From the NCBI GenBank assembly GCA_017507285.1, contig JAFWBF010000171.1:1-16428 (forward strand): a stretch of DNA of 16,428 bases, in the 5' to 3' direction. How positions within the stretch are numbered: the first letter of the stretch is position 1; each line of letters begins with the position of its first letter. The translations under genes and the position numbers were made by a program. This stretch comes from Bacteroidales bacterium (lineage in GTDB: Bacteria > Bacteroidota > Bacteroidia > Bacteroidales > P3). Positions 6,634-14,786 of this stretch are shown one piece after another. The notes under the pieces are model-generated. The model worked only from the letters and a program-made list of their open reading frames with translations. It was not told the origin of the DNA and made no database searches.

Positions 6634-6798
6634 AAAAGTCTTATGCTTGGCAAAATAATGTCGAAACTATCTGAAATTTTTGCTTCTTTTTTCTTGCTCT
6701 TTCTTTAGGCAACTTCTAAAAATTCCACGTTTCGGAATAATAGAAAGATATTTTTTGAACTTTTGCGTGTTTTGCGTTTTTTTTCTTGAAATCTTTTT

Positions 6799-6845
6799 AT
6801 TTCTTTTTTCAATTACATAGCTTGCTATGCTCAATCAAAAGAAAT
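6799..6845. repeat. Imperfect inverted repeat of about 47 bp
   Basis: The outer arms ATTTCTTTT (6799-6807) and AAAAGAAAT (6837-6845) are exact reverse complements. The inner arms CATAGC (6816-6821) and GCTATG (6824-6829) are also exact. The unpaired stretches between them (6808-6815 and 6830-6836) would form an internal loop. It lies four bases before the next palindrome. Confidence 0.5.
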
Positions 6846-6849
6846 GTAT

Positions 6850-6879
6850 TGTAGAGACGCACGGCAGTACGTCTCTACA
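6850..6879. repeat. REP-like palindrome
   Basis: TGTAGAGACG (6850-6859) is the exact reverse complement of CGTCTCTACA (6870-6879), around a 10-nt centre. From memory, GTAGAGACG...CGTCTCTAC hairpins recur in intergenic DNA of several phyla, including Bacteroidota and cyanobacteria, as short dispersed palindromes. It is much more GC-rich than its surroundings, which suits an inserted element. No T-run follows, so a terminator role is unlikely. Confidence 0.6.
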
Positions 6880-7189
6880 GATAAAAAATCCATAAATCAC
6901 ATGCAAAGCAATTTTTAGAAAATGCCTTTATTTATTTTCTTGATTTTTGTGTCAACTTTTTGGGGCTATGAGACACATTTGTTACTGACAAGAAAAAAAT
7001 CAATATTTCAATAAACCATTGATAGATGGTTTTACATAGTAATTACAAGCTGAAACCTTTTGATTTGATAGAACTAAATTTGTATTGAGTTTGACAATAA
7101 TAGATGAATTAAATATTGTAAATCAGAAGTTTTTTTTGTTGTAGTGAAAAATAACTGCATTCAATTATTAGTATGTGATAAAATATTCG

Positions 7190-7197
7190 TATCTTTG
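7190..7197 (+). promoter_or_regulatory. -7 element for the secreted protease gene
   Basis: TATCTTTG matches the Bacteroidetes TAnnTTTG consensus exactly and lies 27 nt before the ATG at 7225. No good TTTG is seen at the expected -33 position; the sequence there is TTA-rich. Because it lies downstream of the GTG at 7144, it supports 7225 over that earlier in-frame start. Confidence 0.55.
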
Positions 7198-7224
7198 CAG
7201 ATTATTTCAAAAACAGAAAATACA

Positions 7225-9369
7225 ATGAAGAGAATTTTATGTTTGTTTTTCTGCATCAGCATGGTTATATGCAATGCACAGGATAAAGGCGGTCTTACTG
7301 CAAAGGTGTTTATACAGGAAATATCGAAGAAATCTGCTATTGAGGGATATTCTAAAGAACTTTCCAAACGTTATCCTATTACTATACATAAGGGTGAGAC
7401 TTATGTAGGGATAGTGGCAAAAGTGTCGCCAAACTTTTCAAAAGAAGAGTTTAAAAAGGAAGGAATAAGAGTGAATTCACAGATAGCAAATATTGTTTCA
7501 ATGCGTGTCCCTATCAATAAAATGTATATATTGGAAGCTCATGCCGATATATTGCACTATGATATAGCTCGCAAGGTGGTTCCACAATGTGATAATGCTC
7601 GCTACGATACACGTGCCGATAGTGTGCAACATGGATTAGGTCTTCCGATGGCCTATACGGGCAAAGATGTATTGATAGGTGTAACTGATTGGGGATTTGA
7701 TTATACCCACCCAAATTTTTATGATACCACATATAAATATTTGCGTATCTATAAGGCTTGGGATCATTTTAAATTGTCGGGACCTGCACCGGAAGGGTTT
7801 GATTATGGTACAGAATATAGAACACCAGAACAACTTAAAAATGCTCAGTGTGATACATCAGGATTATATGACTACGGTACTCATGGTACACACGTTGCCG
7901 GTATAGCAGGTGGTAGTGGAGCTGGTACGCAATACAGAGGGATGGCACCCGAAGCGCAATATTTGTTTGCATCATTTCTATTGGACGAAGCAGCGGCTTT
8001 GGACTGTTTTGCATGGATGAAAAATCAAGCCGACAGTGCACAAAAAAGATTGGTTATCAATATGAGCTGGGGTATGTATTCGATGGGTAGTATGGATGGT
8101 AATTCGATGCTCAGCCAAGCTATCGACGAGTATTCCAACCAAGGTGTTACCTTTGTTTCGAGTGCTGGAAACAATGGCGATGAGAATTTTCATATAAGCA
8201 AGGCGTTTAATGATACAATAGATACATTGAGAACTATTGTGGGATTTCATGGCTCGGCAGTAGGTCAATCAGTTACTTTTTGGGGAGAACCTTACAAATC
8301 GTTCGAAGCCGGACTGGGTATTGCTGTAGGTGATTCGGTAGTAGTGCGTTCGCCGTTTTACGCCACAAACGATACTCGTACTTTGATAGACACTTTTCTA
8401 ACTATAGGCACAGATACTATTCCATACCGTATAACCAAGGATGGTGAAGATTTTTATAGCCATCGTCCCTGTTTGGTTATCACAGTAATGAAGTATAGTG
8501 GGAACTATGGATTGCATGTATTTGCCACAACTCAGAATCAAGTATTGCATGGATGGAATTTGGTGGAATTGGAAAACCATGCTGGAAACTGGGGAACTCC
8601 TTTGTCGTCCAACCGTTTGGAAGGTTACACTAATGGTGATCCTTATTATGGTATAGGGGAACCTTCATGTGCAAGAAGTTGTATAACCGTGGCAGCGCAT
8701 AATCCCGATCGTGGTACCGACAGAACAGGATCCATAGCATCGTTTTCTAGTTATGGACCTATAATGGGTGCCACATATACAAAACCGGATATATCGGGAC
8801 CGGGAATGTCTATTGCTTCATCAATGAACTCGTTTACTACCGAAGAGTATTCTCCTGTAAAAACAATGAGGTTTAAAGGTAGGATGTATTCGTTTGCAAG
8901 ACTTTCGGGAACATCAATGTCGTCGCCGGCTGTTACAGGTGTAGTAGCATTGATGTTGCATGCCAATCCGCATTTAACCCCTAGCCAGGTGCGAGATATT
9001 ATAATAGAAACAGCCCGTATTGATGATAAAACTGGTGATTTGACAGATTCGGTGAGTGTTCGTTGGGGATATGGAAAGGTTGATGCTGTAGCAGCAATAG
9101 AAAAGGCATTGGACTATGTATCGATAAATAATATTGTTGAAACAAATAGTATTGTGGTATATCCCAATCCGGCCAATAGTCGAATAAACATCAATTATAA
9201 TGGTGATGAACCTATAAGTGTTTATTTATATGGTATAGATGGTAGGTGTTTGATACAAAAAGGAAATGTTAGAGAATTGGATGTGCAAAGAATACCTGCC
9301 GGGATCTATTTGTTGAAAATAAAGACGGCCGAAGAGGCAATAACTAAAAAAATAATGATAGCTAAATAG
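7225..9369 (+). CDS. Secreted subtilisin-like (S8) serine protease with T9SS sorting domain
   Basis: A predicted extracellular or cell-surface endopeptidase of 714 residues. The signal peptide MKRILCLFFCISMVICNAQ is followed by a probable propeptide (about 20-125) and the S8 domain. All active-site motifs are present: Asp155 in VTDWGFDYTHP, His220 in YGTHGTHVAG, oxyanion Asn316 in SSAGNNG and Ser564 in SGTSMSSPAVTG. About 250 residues separate Asn and Ser, more than in subtilisin, indicating an inserted beta-rich domain near 325-480. Residues about 643-714 (VVYPNPANSRI...AGIYLLKI...KKIMIAK) form a type A T9SS C-terminal sorting domain, which directs export across the outer membrane. The frame runs back to GTG 7144, but the signal peptide and promoter position favour 7225. 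A membrane protein gene starts 2 nt after the stop. Confidence 0.93.
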   Translation: MKRILCLFFCISMVICNAQDKGGLTAKVFIQEISKKSAIEGYSKELSKRYPITIHKGETYVGIVAKVSPNFSKEEFKKEGIRVNSQIANIVSMRVPINKMYILEAHADILHYDIARKVVPQCDNARYDTRADSVQHGLGLPMAYTGKDVLIGVTDWGFDYTHPNFYDTTYKYLRIYKAWDHFKLSGPAPEGFDYGTEYRTPEQLKNAQCDTSGLYDYGTHGTHVAGIAGGSGAGTQYRGMAPEAQYLFASFLLDEAAALDCFAWMKNQADSAQKRLVINMSWGMYSMGSMDGNSMLSQAIDEYSNQGVTFVSSAGNNGDENFHISKAFNDTIDTLRTIVGFHGSAVGQSVTFWGEPYKSFEAGLGIAVGDSVVVRSPFYATNDTRTLIDTFLTIGTDTIPYRITKDGEDFYSHRPCLVITVMKYSGNYGLHVFATTQNQVLHGWNLVELENHAGNWGTPLSSNRLEGYTNGDPYYGIGEPSCARSCITVAAHNPDRGTDRTGSIASFSSYGPIMGATYTKPDISGPGMSIASSMNSFTTEEYSPVKTMRFKGRMYSFARLSGTSMSSPAVTGVVALMLHANPHLTPSQVRDIIIETARIDDKTGDLTDSVSVRWGYGKVDAVAAIEKALDYVSINNIVETNSIVVYPNPANSRININYNGDEPISVYLYGIDGRCLIQKGNVRELDVQRIPAGIYLLKIKTAEEAITKKIMIAK

Positions 9370-9371
9370 TT

Positions 9372-10346
9372 ATGTTGATTAAGGCTTTTAGAAAAAACTA
9401 TTTCAATCAATGTCTCTTGATTTTTATCTTGAGTATCTTTTTATGGCTGGGTACTTTTATGTCTCCAGAATCTATAAGAAGTGTGTCTTCTTGTTCATTT
9501 TTATATAGTTATATATATGAATTACTACAGCCATTTCCTCTTCTAACATCGATATTGGCATATCTGATGGTAGTTTTTCAAGGTTTATTTTTTAATATGC
9601 TTTTAGTCAAACACAAATTGGTATCAAACAAGACGTTTTTGCCGATGTTTGTGTATGTATTTGTGTTATCTTCATCAGTACAAACGATAACTCCGGCTTT
9701 GTTGGCTGATGTATTTATTCTGTTTGCTTTGAATAATTTGTTGGATTGTGAGAATATAAGTAAATCGCAGTATAAGATATTTAATGCATCGGCAATGGTA
9801 TCTATAGCTACTTTTTTTCATTCTCTATCGATATTTTATCTGATATTTATTATCTCAGTCATAGCAGTATATAAGATTTACTATTGGCGTGAATGGGTTA
9901 CAGTAATTTTAGGATATGCTTTTCCTCAAATCATATTGTTGCTTTGGTTCTTTCTTACTGATACAACCATGAGTTTTGTCGATCCATCATTGTTTGACGT
10001 ATTCACATTCTCGTTTGTATTTGATTTTGCTGATTGGAAGTCTGTGCTTTGGGGACTATTGTTGTTGCTGATATTTTTGGTTTCTATCGGTGCTTATCTT
10101 CTCAATGTTATGGAGAATATGATATTGTATCGAAAGAAATCAACCATTATAGCATGTATTTTATTGGTAGCTTTTGTGATTTCTTTGTTTGTAAAGGTCT
10201 TTCCTTTGCAAATGCAGTTCTATGCTATACCATTCTCATTTTTCATTGCAAGTTATTTATTGCGGCACAAAAATAAAGAAATAATAGGTGATATTATTTT
10301 GATTGTGTTTATTATAGTTGCGTTTTGTAATGTATATTTGGTATAA
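9372..10346 (+). CDS. Polytopic membrane protein, DUF6427-like
   Basis: A 324-residue, very hydrophobic protein with about eight or nine predicted membrane helices, spread from residue 13 to the C-terminus near 322. The N-terminus (MLIKAFRKNYFNQCLLIFIL) and the layout resemble the Bacteroidota family DUF6427, whose function is unknown; that family call is from memory. No catalytic or transport motif is visible. It follows the protease gene with only 2 nt between them, so the two are surely co-transcribed and probably translationally coupled. Whether it helps protease export or simply shares the operon cannot be told. The next gene, rnhB, starts 50 nt later. Confidence 0.8.
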   Translation: MLIKAFRKNYFNQCLLIFILSIFLWLGTFMSPESIRSVSSCSFLYSYIYELLQPFPLLTSILAYLMVVFQGLFFNMLLVKHKLVSNKTFLPMFVYVFVLSSSVQTITPALLADVFILFALNNLLDCENISKSQYKIFNASAMVSIATFFHSLSIFYLIFIISVIAVYKIYYWREWVTVILGYAFPQIILLLWFFLTDTTMSFVDPSLFDVFTFSFVFDFADWKSVLWGLLLLLIFLVSIGAYLLNVMENMILYRKKSTIIACILLVAFVISLFVKVFPLQMQFYAIPFSFFIASYLLRHKNKEIIGDIILIVFIIVAFCNVYLV

Positions 10347-10396
10347 GTTTGTTGATATATAGAGAACGGATAATAAATTAAATTAAAGAGTGTAAG

Positions 10397-10993
10397 ATGT
10401 TGTTGTCTCAATATACAGATAATAAAATAGAAGCAGGTTGTGACGAAGCCGGTCGAGGATGTTTGGCAGGACCGGTTTTTGCTGCTGCAGTGATATTCCC
10501 GAAAGAATATCAGAATGAGATGCTGAATGAATCTAAAAAGCTTACGGCAAAACAACGAATATTGCTCAGAACAATAATAGAAAAAGATGCTTTGGCATGG
10601 GCGGTAGCTTCGGTTGATAATAATGAGATTGATGAGATAAATATTCTAAATGCATCATTCTTGGCTATGAATAGGGCTATAGAACAGTTGTCATTGAAAC
10701 CGGAATTATTGTTGATAGATGGTAATAGGTTTAAGTCTCAAACAGATATGGATTATCAATGCATTGTGAAAGGTGATAGCTTGTACGAGTCTATTGCTGC
10801 TGCATCTATTTTAGCCAAATCATATAGAGATGATTATATGTTGAAACTTCATGAAGAATATCCTTGTTATGGTTGGAAATCGAATAAAGGATATCCTACC
10901 AAGAAACATTATGAAGCTATTGCAATGAATGGAATTACGCAATATCATCGTAAGAGTTTTGCGTTGGATAAGCAACTTACACTACAATTCTAA
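10397..10993 (+). CDS. rnhB: Ribonuclease HII
   Basis: A cytosolic nuclease that cuts RNA in RNA-DNA hybrids and starts removal of single ribonucleotides from DNA. Its 198 residues are a normal length. The catalytic acidic residues are all present: Asp16 and Glu17 in GCDEAGRGCLAGPV, Asp108 in LLIDGNRF and Asp127 in VKGDSLYESIAAASILAK. The substrate-contact region YGWKSNKGYPTKKHY (158-172) is also conserved. It begins the downstream run of closely packed genes; the next gene starts 13 nt after its stop. The 50-nt gap before it shows no convincing promoter, so it may be read from the protease promoter. Confidence 0.96.
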   Translation: MLLSQYTDNKIEAGCDEAGRGCLAGPVFAAAVIFPKEYQNEMLNESKKLTAKQRILLRTIIEKDALAWAVASVDNNEIDEINILNASFLAMNRAIEQLSLKPELLLIDGNRFKSQTDMDYQCIVKGDSLYESIAAASILAKSYRDDYMLKLHEEYPCYGWKSNKGYPTKKHYEAIAMNGITQYHRKSFALDKQLTLQF

Positions 10994-11006
10994 ATAATAA
11001 TGTGTT

Positions 11007-11546
11007 ATGTTTGAAACTTTGAAAAAAATAAGGCAAGAAAGACTTGTAAAAAGATTATCCTCGGTTAAAAGAGCCAGGGTTATGCGTAATTTTGATAATA
11101 TCAAAATTATAGGTATAGTTTTTAATATAACAACAGAGGCTAATTGGACTAAGCTGTCTAATTATGTTAAGGAGTTAGAAAGCTATGGCAAGAAAGTCTA
11201 TTTGGTAGGGATAATTGACAATAAGGAGAAACTGAATTTTATTATAACAAATACAAAGGTTACGATTGTACACAGGAAGAAGGATGTTAGTTGTTTTGGT
11301 ATTCCAAAACGATCGCGGATGAAAAAGTTTTTGTCTAAAAAGTTTGATGTTTTGATTAATACAATTAACGATGATGATTTCTTTTCACGTATTGTAGCTT
11401 TGCGTTCGCTAGCAAAGCTTAGGGTTGCTACCGATACACCGGCACATAAAGAAGTTTATGATTTACTTATAAAGGTAGATTCCAAAACATCGGAAACTGA
11501 ATTTTTGAAGCAGGTAATAAATATATTGTTTGACATTAATAAATAA
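11007..11546 (+). CDS. Hypothetical protein, DUF6913-like, upstream of dapA
   Basis: A 179-residue basic, soluble protein. The N-terminal 25 residues are Lys/Arg-rich (KKIRQERLVKRLSSVKRARVMR); the rest alternates predicted strands and helices (IKIIGIVFNI, KKVYLVGII, FDVLINTIND). It lacks signal peptide, membrane segments and known catalytic motifs. From memory, Bacteroidota commonly carry a small protein of this kind (DUF6913) directly upstream of dapA, which matches the 16-nt gap to dapA here. Function unknown. Confidence 0.75.
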   Translation: MFETLKKIRQERLVKRLSSVKRARVMRNFDNIKIIGIVFNITTEANWTKLSNYVKELESYGKKVYLVGIIDNKEKLNFIITNTKVTIVHRKKDVSCFGIPKRSRMKKFLSKKFDVLINTINDDDFFSRIVALRSLAKLRVATDTPAHKEVYDLLIKVDSKTSETEFLKQVINILFDINK

Positions 11547-11562
11547 GTGATATAAACTAGTA

Positions 11563-12441
11563 ATGAAAGTAAAATTTTCAGGAACAGGTGTTGCATTGGT
11601 AACACCATTTCGCAAACAAGGAACAATTGATTTCACAACTTTAGAAAATCTTGTTGAGACAGTAATAAATTCGAAGGTTGATTATATTGTAGCACTTGGA
11701 ACTACGAGTGAGGCTGCAACAATGAATGAAAGAGAGCGAACAGCCATTATTGATAATATAATAGAAGTGGTAAATGGAAGGGTTCCTATCGTTCTTGGTT
11801 TGGGTGGAAACAATACTTTGGATATTGTTGATAAGATAAAGAATATGGATTTTACCGGTATTGATGGAATCTTGTCGGTTTCGCCATATTACAACAAACC
11901 ACAACAAAGAGGTATCTATTTGCATTACAAAAGTATTTCGGAGGTTTCGCCGGTTCCGATTATCATGTATAATGTTCCCGGACGTACAGCATGTAACATT
12001 ACTGCCGAAACCACATTACAGATAGCTACCGATTGCTCAAACATTGTTGCTACAAAGGAAGCGTCGGGAAATATGCCTCAAGTGATGGAAATACTGCGTA
12101 ATAAACCTGAAGGTTTTTCGGTTATATCAGGTGATGATGCTTTGACTCTTCCAATGATGGCAATGGGGGCAACCGGCGTTATTTCGGTGGTTGCTAATGC
12201 TTTTCCAAAGGAAATGTCTGAAATGGTAAATTATGCATTGAAAGGCGATTTGAAGAAAGCATTGCCATTGCATTATAAGTTATTACCTATAATGAATGCA
12301 TTGTTTGAAGAAGGGAATCCTGCGGGAGTGAAAGCGGCATTGGAAATAAAAGGTATAATATCCAACAACCTGCGTTTGCCATTGGTGAAAGTAAGCAAAC
12401 CTTTGTACAACAAGCTTTCTAATATGATAGCAAATTTCTAA
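11563..12441 (+). CDS. dapA: 4-hydroxy-tetrahydrodipicolinate synthase
   Basis: Condenses pyruvate with aspartate semialdehyde, the first committed step to diaminopimelate and lysine, in the cytosol. This is a 292-residue class I aldolase-type TIM barrel of normal length. Key residues are present: Thr47-Thr48 in ALGTTSEAATM, Tyr136 and Arg141 in IIMYNVPGRT, and the Schiff-base Lys165 in VATKEASG (E. coli T44/T45, Y133, R138, K161). GDDALTLPMMAMGATGVISV near 190-209 is also family-typical. It starts 16 nt after the DUF6913-like gene and is followed after 7 nt by the thioesterase, so it belongs to the operon-like run. Its product feeds peptidoglycan precursors. Confidence 0.97.
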   Translation: MKVKFSGTGVALVTPFRKQGTIDFTTLENLVETVINSKVDYIVALGTTSEAATMNERERTAIIDNIIEVVNGRVPIVLGLGGNNTLDIVDKIKNMDFTGIDGILSVSPYYNKPQQRGIYLHYKSISEVSPVPIIMYNVPGRTACNITAETTLQIATDCSNIVATKEASGNMPQVMEILRNKPEGFSVISGDDALTLPMMAMGATGVISVVANAFPKEMSEMVNYALKGDLKKALPLHYKLLPIMNALFEEGNPAGVKAALEIKGIISNNLRLPLVKVSKPLYNKLSNMIANF

Positions 12442-12448
12442 ATACATA

Positions 12449-12850
12449 ATGGAAGATTATTTATCCGAGGTTCAAGAACGATTCAAAAAAGATTTGTTTG
12501 CAACCGAAACCACAGGTATTGAGATTATAGATGTTGGTGACCATTCTGCCAAGTGTGTATTGCATTTAACTTCAAAGCATCTTAATGCTATGGGAGCTGT
12601 GATGGGTGGGGTTATATATACTTTGGCCGACTTTGCATTTGCTGTTGCTGCAAATCATGCAGTGTTGGACACCGTGTCGGTATCGGGTGATATAAAGTTC
12701 ATCAATCCGACCAAGGGAAAATCATTATATGCCGAGGCAAGATGTTTAAAGAACGGTAGAACTACCAGCTTTTATGATATAACAATAAATGATGATTGTG
12801 ATAATGTTATATCTAAAGTTTCGATAGTGGGTACAAGGGTAAATATCTAG
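12449..12850 (+). CDS. PaaI-type hotdog-fold thioesterase
   Basis: A 133-residue single hotdog domain predicted to hydrolyse an acyl-CoA thioester. The helix signature NAMGAVMGGVIYTLADFAF (46-64) carries the conserved Asn46, Gly49, Gly53-Gly54 and Asp61 expected in PaaI-like enzymes. The position often occupied by His in the HGG motif is Met52 here, a variant I recall from other PaaI-like sequences. The second strand motif SVSGDIKFINPTKGKSLYAEARC follows the usual pattern. The substrate is unknown, and no phenylacetate degradation genes are nearby. It sits 7 nt after dapA and 14 nt before the apbE start, so it is probably co-transcribed with both. Confidence 0.88.
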   Translation: MEDYLSEVQERFKKDLFATETTGIEIIDVGDHSAKCVLHLTSKHLNAMGAVMGGVIYTLADFAFAVAANHAVLDTVSVSGDIKFINPTKGKSLYAEARCLKNGRTTSFYDITINDDCDNVISKVSIVGTRVNI

Positions 12851-12864
12851 AAATAGAATTGTTT

Positions 12865-13875
12865 ATGGATAAGGTTATTAGTAAAATATTGCTTCTATTA
12901 CTGCTTGTTATATCTATTTATTCATGTAATAGTGGGACAAGTGAGTTAAAGAAAGTGCATTTTATGGGTGAGGCTCAAGGAACATATTATGCAATTACTT
13001 ATTATGATACATTAGGAAGAAATTTTCAACCACAGATAGATTCTTTGCTTGATGATTTCGATCAAACGGTTTCTCTATGGGAGGAAAATTCTTTGCTACG
13101 CCAGATAAATTCCAATCAAACATTGGCGCTAAATCCGCTTATGGTGGATATGTTGGACAAATCTTTTAAAATATCGGTGCTTACAGATGGATATTTCGAT
13201 ATATCTGTTGGCAAGTTGGTAAAAGCTTGGGGCTTTAGTTTTACTGATCCTACAGTATTGGATTCGTCAATGGTTGATAGTTTGATGCAGTATGTTGGAT
13301 ACAGCAAAGTGAAGGTAGATGATGGAATATTGAAGAAAGAACTACCCGAAATAGAATTGGATTTTAATGCCATTGCACAAGGATATTCTTCTGATATGAT
13401 GGCCAATTTTCTATCATCGAAAGGTATTGACAACTATTTGGTGGACATCGGTGGCGAGGTTATAGCTAAAGGTTGTAAACCTAATGGCGACCATTGGGTT
13501 GTAGGTATTGAAAAACCGGCAGAGGATAAGTATAGTACACAGAAGGTAGATGTAAAAATCATCTTGGACAATATGTCGGTGGTAACGTCCGGGAATTATC
13601 GTAAATATTACGAAAATAATGGAGTGAAATATTCTCATACGATCAATCCTTTTACGGGATTTCCTGTTTCACACACGTTGTTAAGTGTTTCGGTATTGTC
13701 GGACAAAGCATGGAAGGCCGATGCCATGGCTACTGCCTTTATGGTGATGGGTCTGGAAAAGTCGTTGGAGTTTTTAAAAAATAATTCCGAATATGATGCC
13801 TATTTTATATATAACGATAATGGCGAATATAAGACGTACGCTACCGAAGGATTCAAGAATATAATTGTAAAATAA
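12865..13875 (+). CDS. apbE: FAD:protein FMN transferase (ApbE), lipoprotein
   Basis: ApbE transfers FMN from FAD to a threonine of partner proteins, in this phylum typically Na+-NQR or Rnf subunits, on the extracytoplasmic side. This 336-residue protein has a lipoprotein signal (LLLLLLVISIYSC) with lipidated Cys21. Family motifs are GEAQGTYYAITYY near 35-47, DFNAIAQGYSSDMM near 166-179, VDIGGEV, HTINPFTGFPV near 258-268 and the metal-binding DAMATAFMVMG (Asp286, Thr290). ATG 12865 is preferred over the in-frame TTG at 12859. Its flavoprotein targets are not in this window. It lies between the thioesterase (14 nt) and yicC (27 nt). Confidence 0.95.
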   Translation: MDKVISKILLLLLLVISIYSCNSGTSELKKVHFMGEAQGTYYAITYYDTLGRNFQPQIDSLLDDFDQTVSLWEENSLLRQINSNQTLALNPLMVDMLDKSFKISVLTDGYFDISVGKLVKAWGFSFTDPTVLDSSMVDSLMQYVGYSKVKVDDGILKKELPEIELDFNAIAQGYSSDMMANFLSSKGIDNYLVDIGGEVIAKGCKPNGDHWVVGIEKPAEDKYSTQKVDVKIILDNMSVVTSGNYRKYYENNGVKYSHTINPFTGFPVSHTLLSVSVLSDKAWKADAMATAFMVMGLEKSLEFLKNNSEYDAYFIYNDNGEYKTYATEGFKNIIVK

Positions 13876-13902
13876 GATTTATAAACATATAATTACTATC
13901 GT

Positions 13903-14769
13903 ATGAAGTCGATGACAGGGTTTGCAAAAACTCAATTCGAAATAGAAAGCAAAACTTATTCTATAGAAATAAAAACTCTTAATAGTAAACAGTTAGATAT
14001 TATAACCAAACTTCCTTTTCTTTTTCATGAAAAGGAAACCGAAATACGTTCTCTGTTGTCTTCTCTGCTTAGAGGTAAAGTAGAGTTTTCGATAATAGAG
14101 GATAGTGATAAATCTAACAATATATCATCTATCAACTTTGATGTTGCTCGTACCCATTATGATGATATTTTGAAATTGAAAGAGATATTGAATGCCGATA
14201 GCAATGGTGATTTGTTGTCATTGGTATTGGCTCAGTCTGATGTGTGGGAATGTGCAGATGTAAAAGAACTTACCGATACCGTATGGCAACAGTTGTTGTT
14301 GAAAATAAAAGATGCTATAGTTGTTCTCGACAACTTTAGGTTGCAGGAAGGTGAGGTATTGAAAAAAGATTTTATCTATCGTATAGATTTGATCGAATCG
14401 AAATTGGAAAAGATACCTCCATACGAAGATGAGCGTATTGCCACAGTGAAAGAACGTATGAGAAAGTATTTGCTCGACTTAGATATACCTGTTGATGAGA
14501 ATCGGTTTGAGCAAGAGATTATTTATTACCTAGAAAAGTTTGATATTACCGAAGAGAAAGTGAGGTTGAGAAAACATATTAATTATTTCAGAGAGGTGAT
14601 GGATGAACAGGAAGGTATTGGTAAAAAATTGGGATTTGTGGTTCAGGAGATAGGACGCGAGATAAATACGTTGGGCTCTAAGGCCAATCATGCCGATATT
14701 CAACGTATAGTGGTTGAAATGAAAGATGAATTGGAAAAGATAAAAGAACAATTGGGAAACATATTATAA
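13903..14769 (+). CDS. yicC: YicC-family endoribonuclease
   Basis: YicC proteins are conserved bacterial ribonucleases that act on structured or small RNAs. The 288-residue length is normal. It has the signature start MKSMTGFAKTQFE, the N-terminal YicC domain (about 1-155) with the LNSKQLDI segment, and the C-terminal DUF1732 domain (about 205-288). The latter includes GKKLGFVVQEIGREINTLGSKANHADIQ, the most conserved part. In many bacteria gmk (guanylate kinase) follows yicC; here a PfkB kinase gene follows after 17 nt instead. It sits 27 nt after apbE in the same run of genes. Confidence 0.94.
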   Translation: MKSMTGFAKTQFEIESKTYSIEIKTLNSKQLDIITKLPFLFHEKETEIRSLLSSLLRGKVEFSIIEDSDKSNNISSINFDVARTHYDDILKLKEILNADSNGDLLSLVLAQSDVWECADVKELTDTVWQQLLLKIKDAIVVLDNFRLQEGEVLKKDFIYRIDLIESKLEKIPPYEDERIATVKERMRKYLLDLDIPVDENRFEQEIIYYLEKFDITEEKVRLRKHINYFREVMDEQEGIGKKLGFVVQEIGREINTLGSKANHADIQRIVVEMKDELEKIKEQLGNIL

Positions 14770-14786
14770 ACTATAATAACGATAAA

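Larger units (their letters stand above)
6144..7224. other. Gene-free region of about 1.1 kb rich in inverted repeats
   Basis: No conventional gene is supported on either strand. In order it holds a four-unit 22-bp array (6207-6294), an A/T inverted repeat (6337-6368), a 14-bp palindrome (6396-6409), a possible 24-residue hydrophobic ORF (6429-6503), paired weak hairpins sharing GGTTTACG (6564-6633), a pyrimidine-rich tract (about 6680-6810), a long imperfect inverted repeat (6799-6845), a REP-like palindrome (6850-6879) and the protease promoter (7190-7197). A 21-codon frame at 6643-6708 is probably fortuitous. Positions 6880-7140 show nothing clear. Confidence 0.65.

Noticed and set aside
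6643..6708. 21-codon frame in the gene-free region
   Set aside because: It lies in a pyrimidine-rich tract where such frames arise by chance, and it has no ribosome-binding site or promoter.
7075..7082. TAAATTTG, an exact match to the -7 consensus, as an extra promoter
   Set aside because: The only nearby TTTG is 12 nt upstream, too close for a -33 element, and such matches are frequent in DNA this AT-rich; 7190-7197 is better placed.
6144..7224. Replication origin
   Set aside because: It is AT-rich and palindrome-rich, but I found no DnaA boxes of the TTATNCACA type and no dnaA, dnaN or par genes nearby. dnaG alone does not mark an origin.
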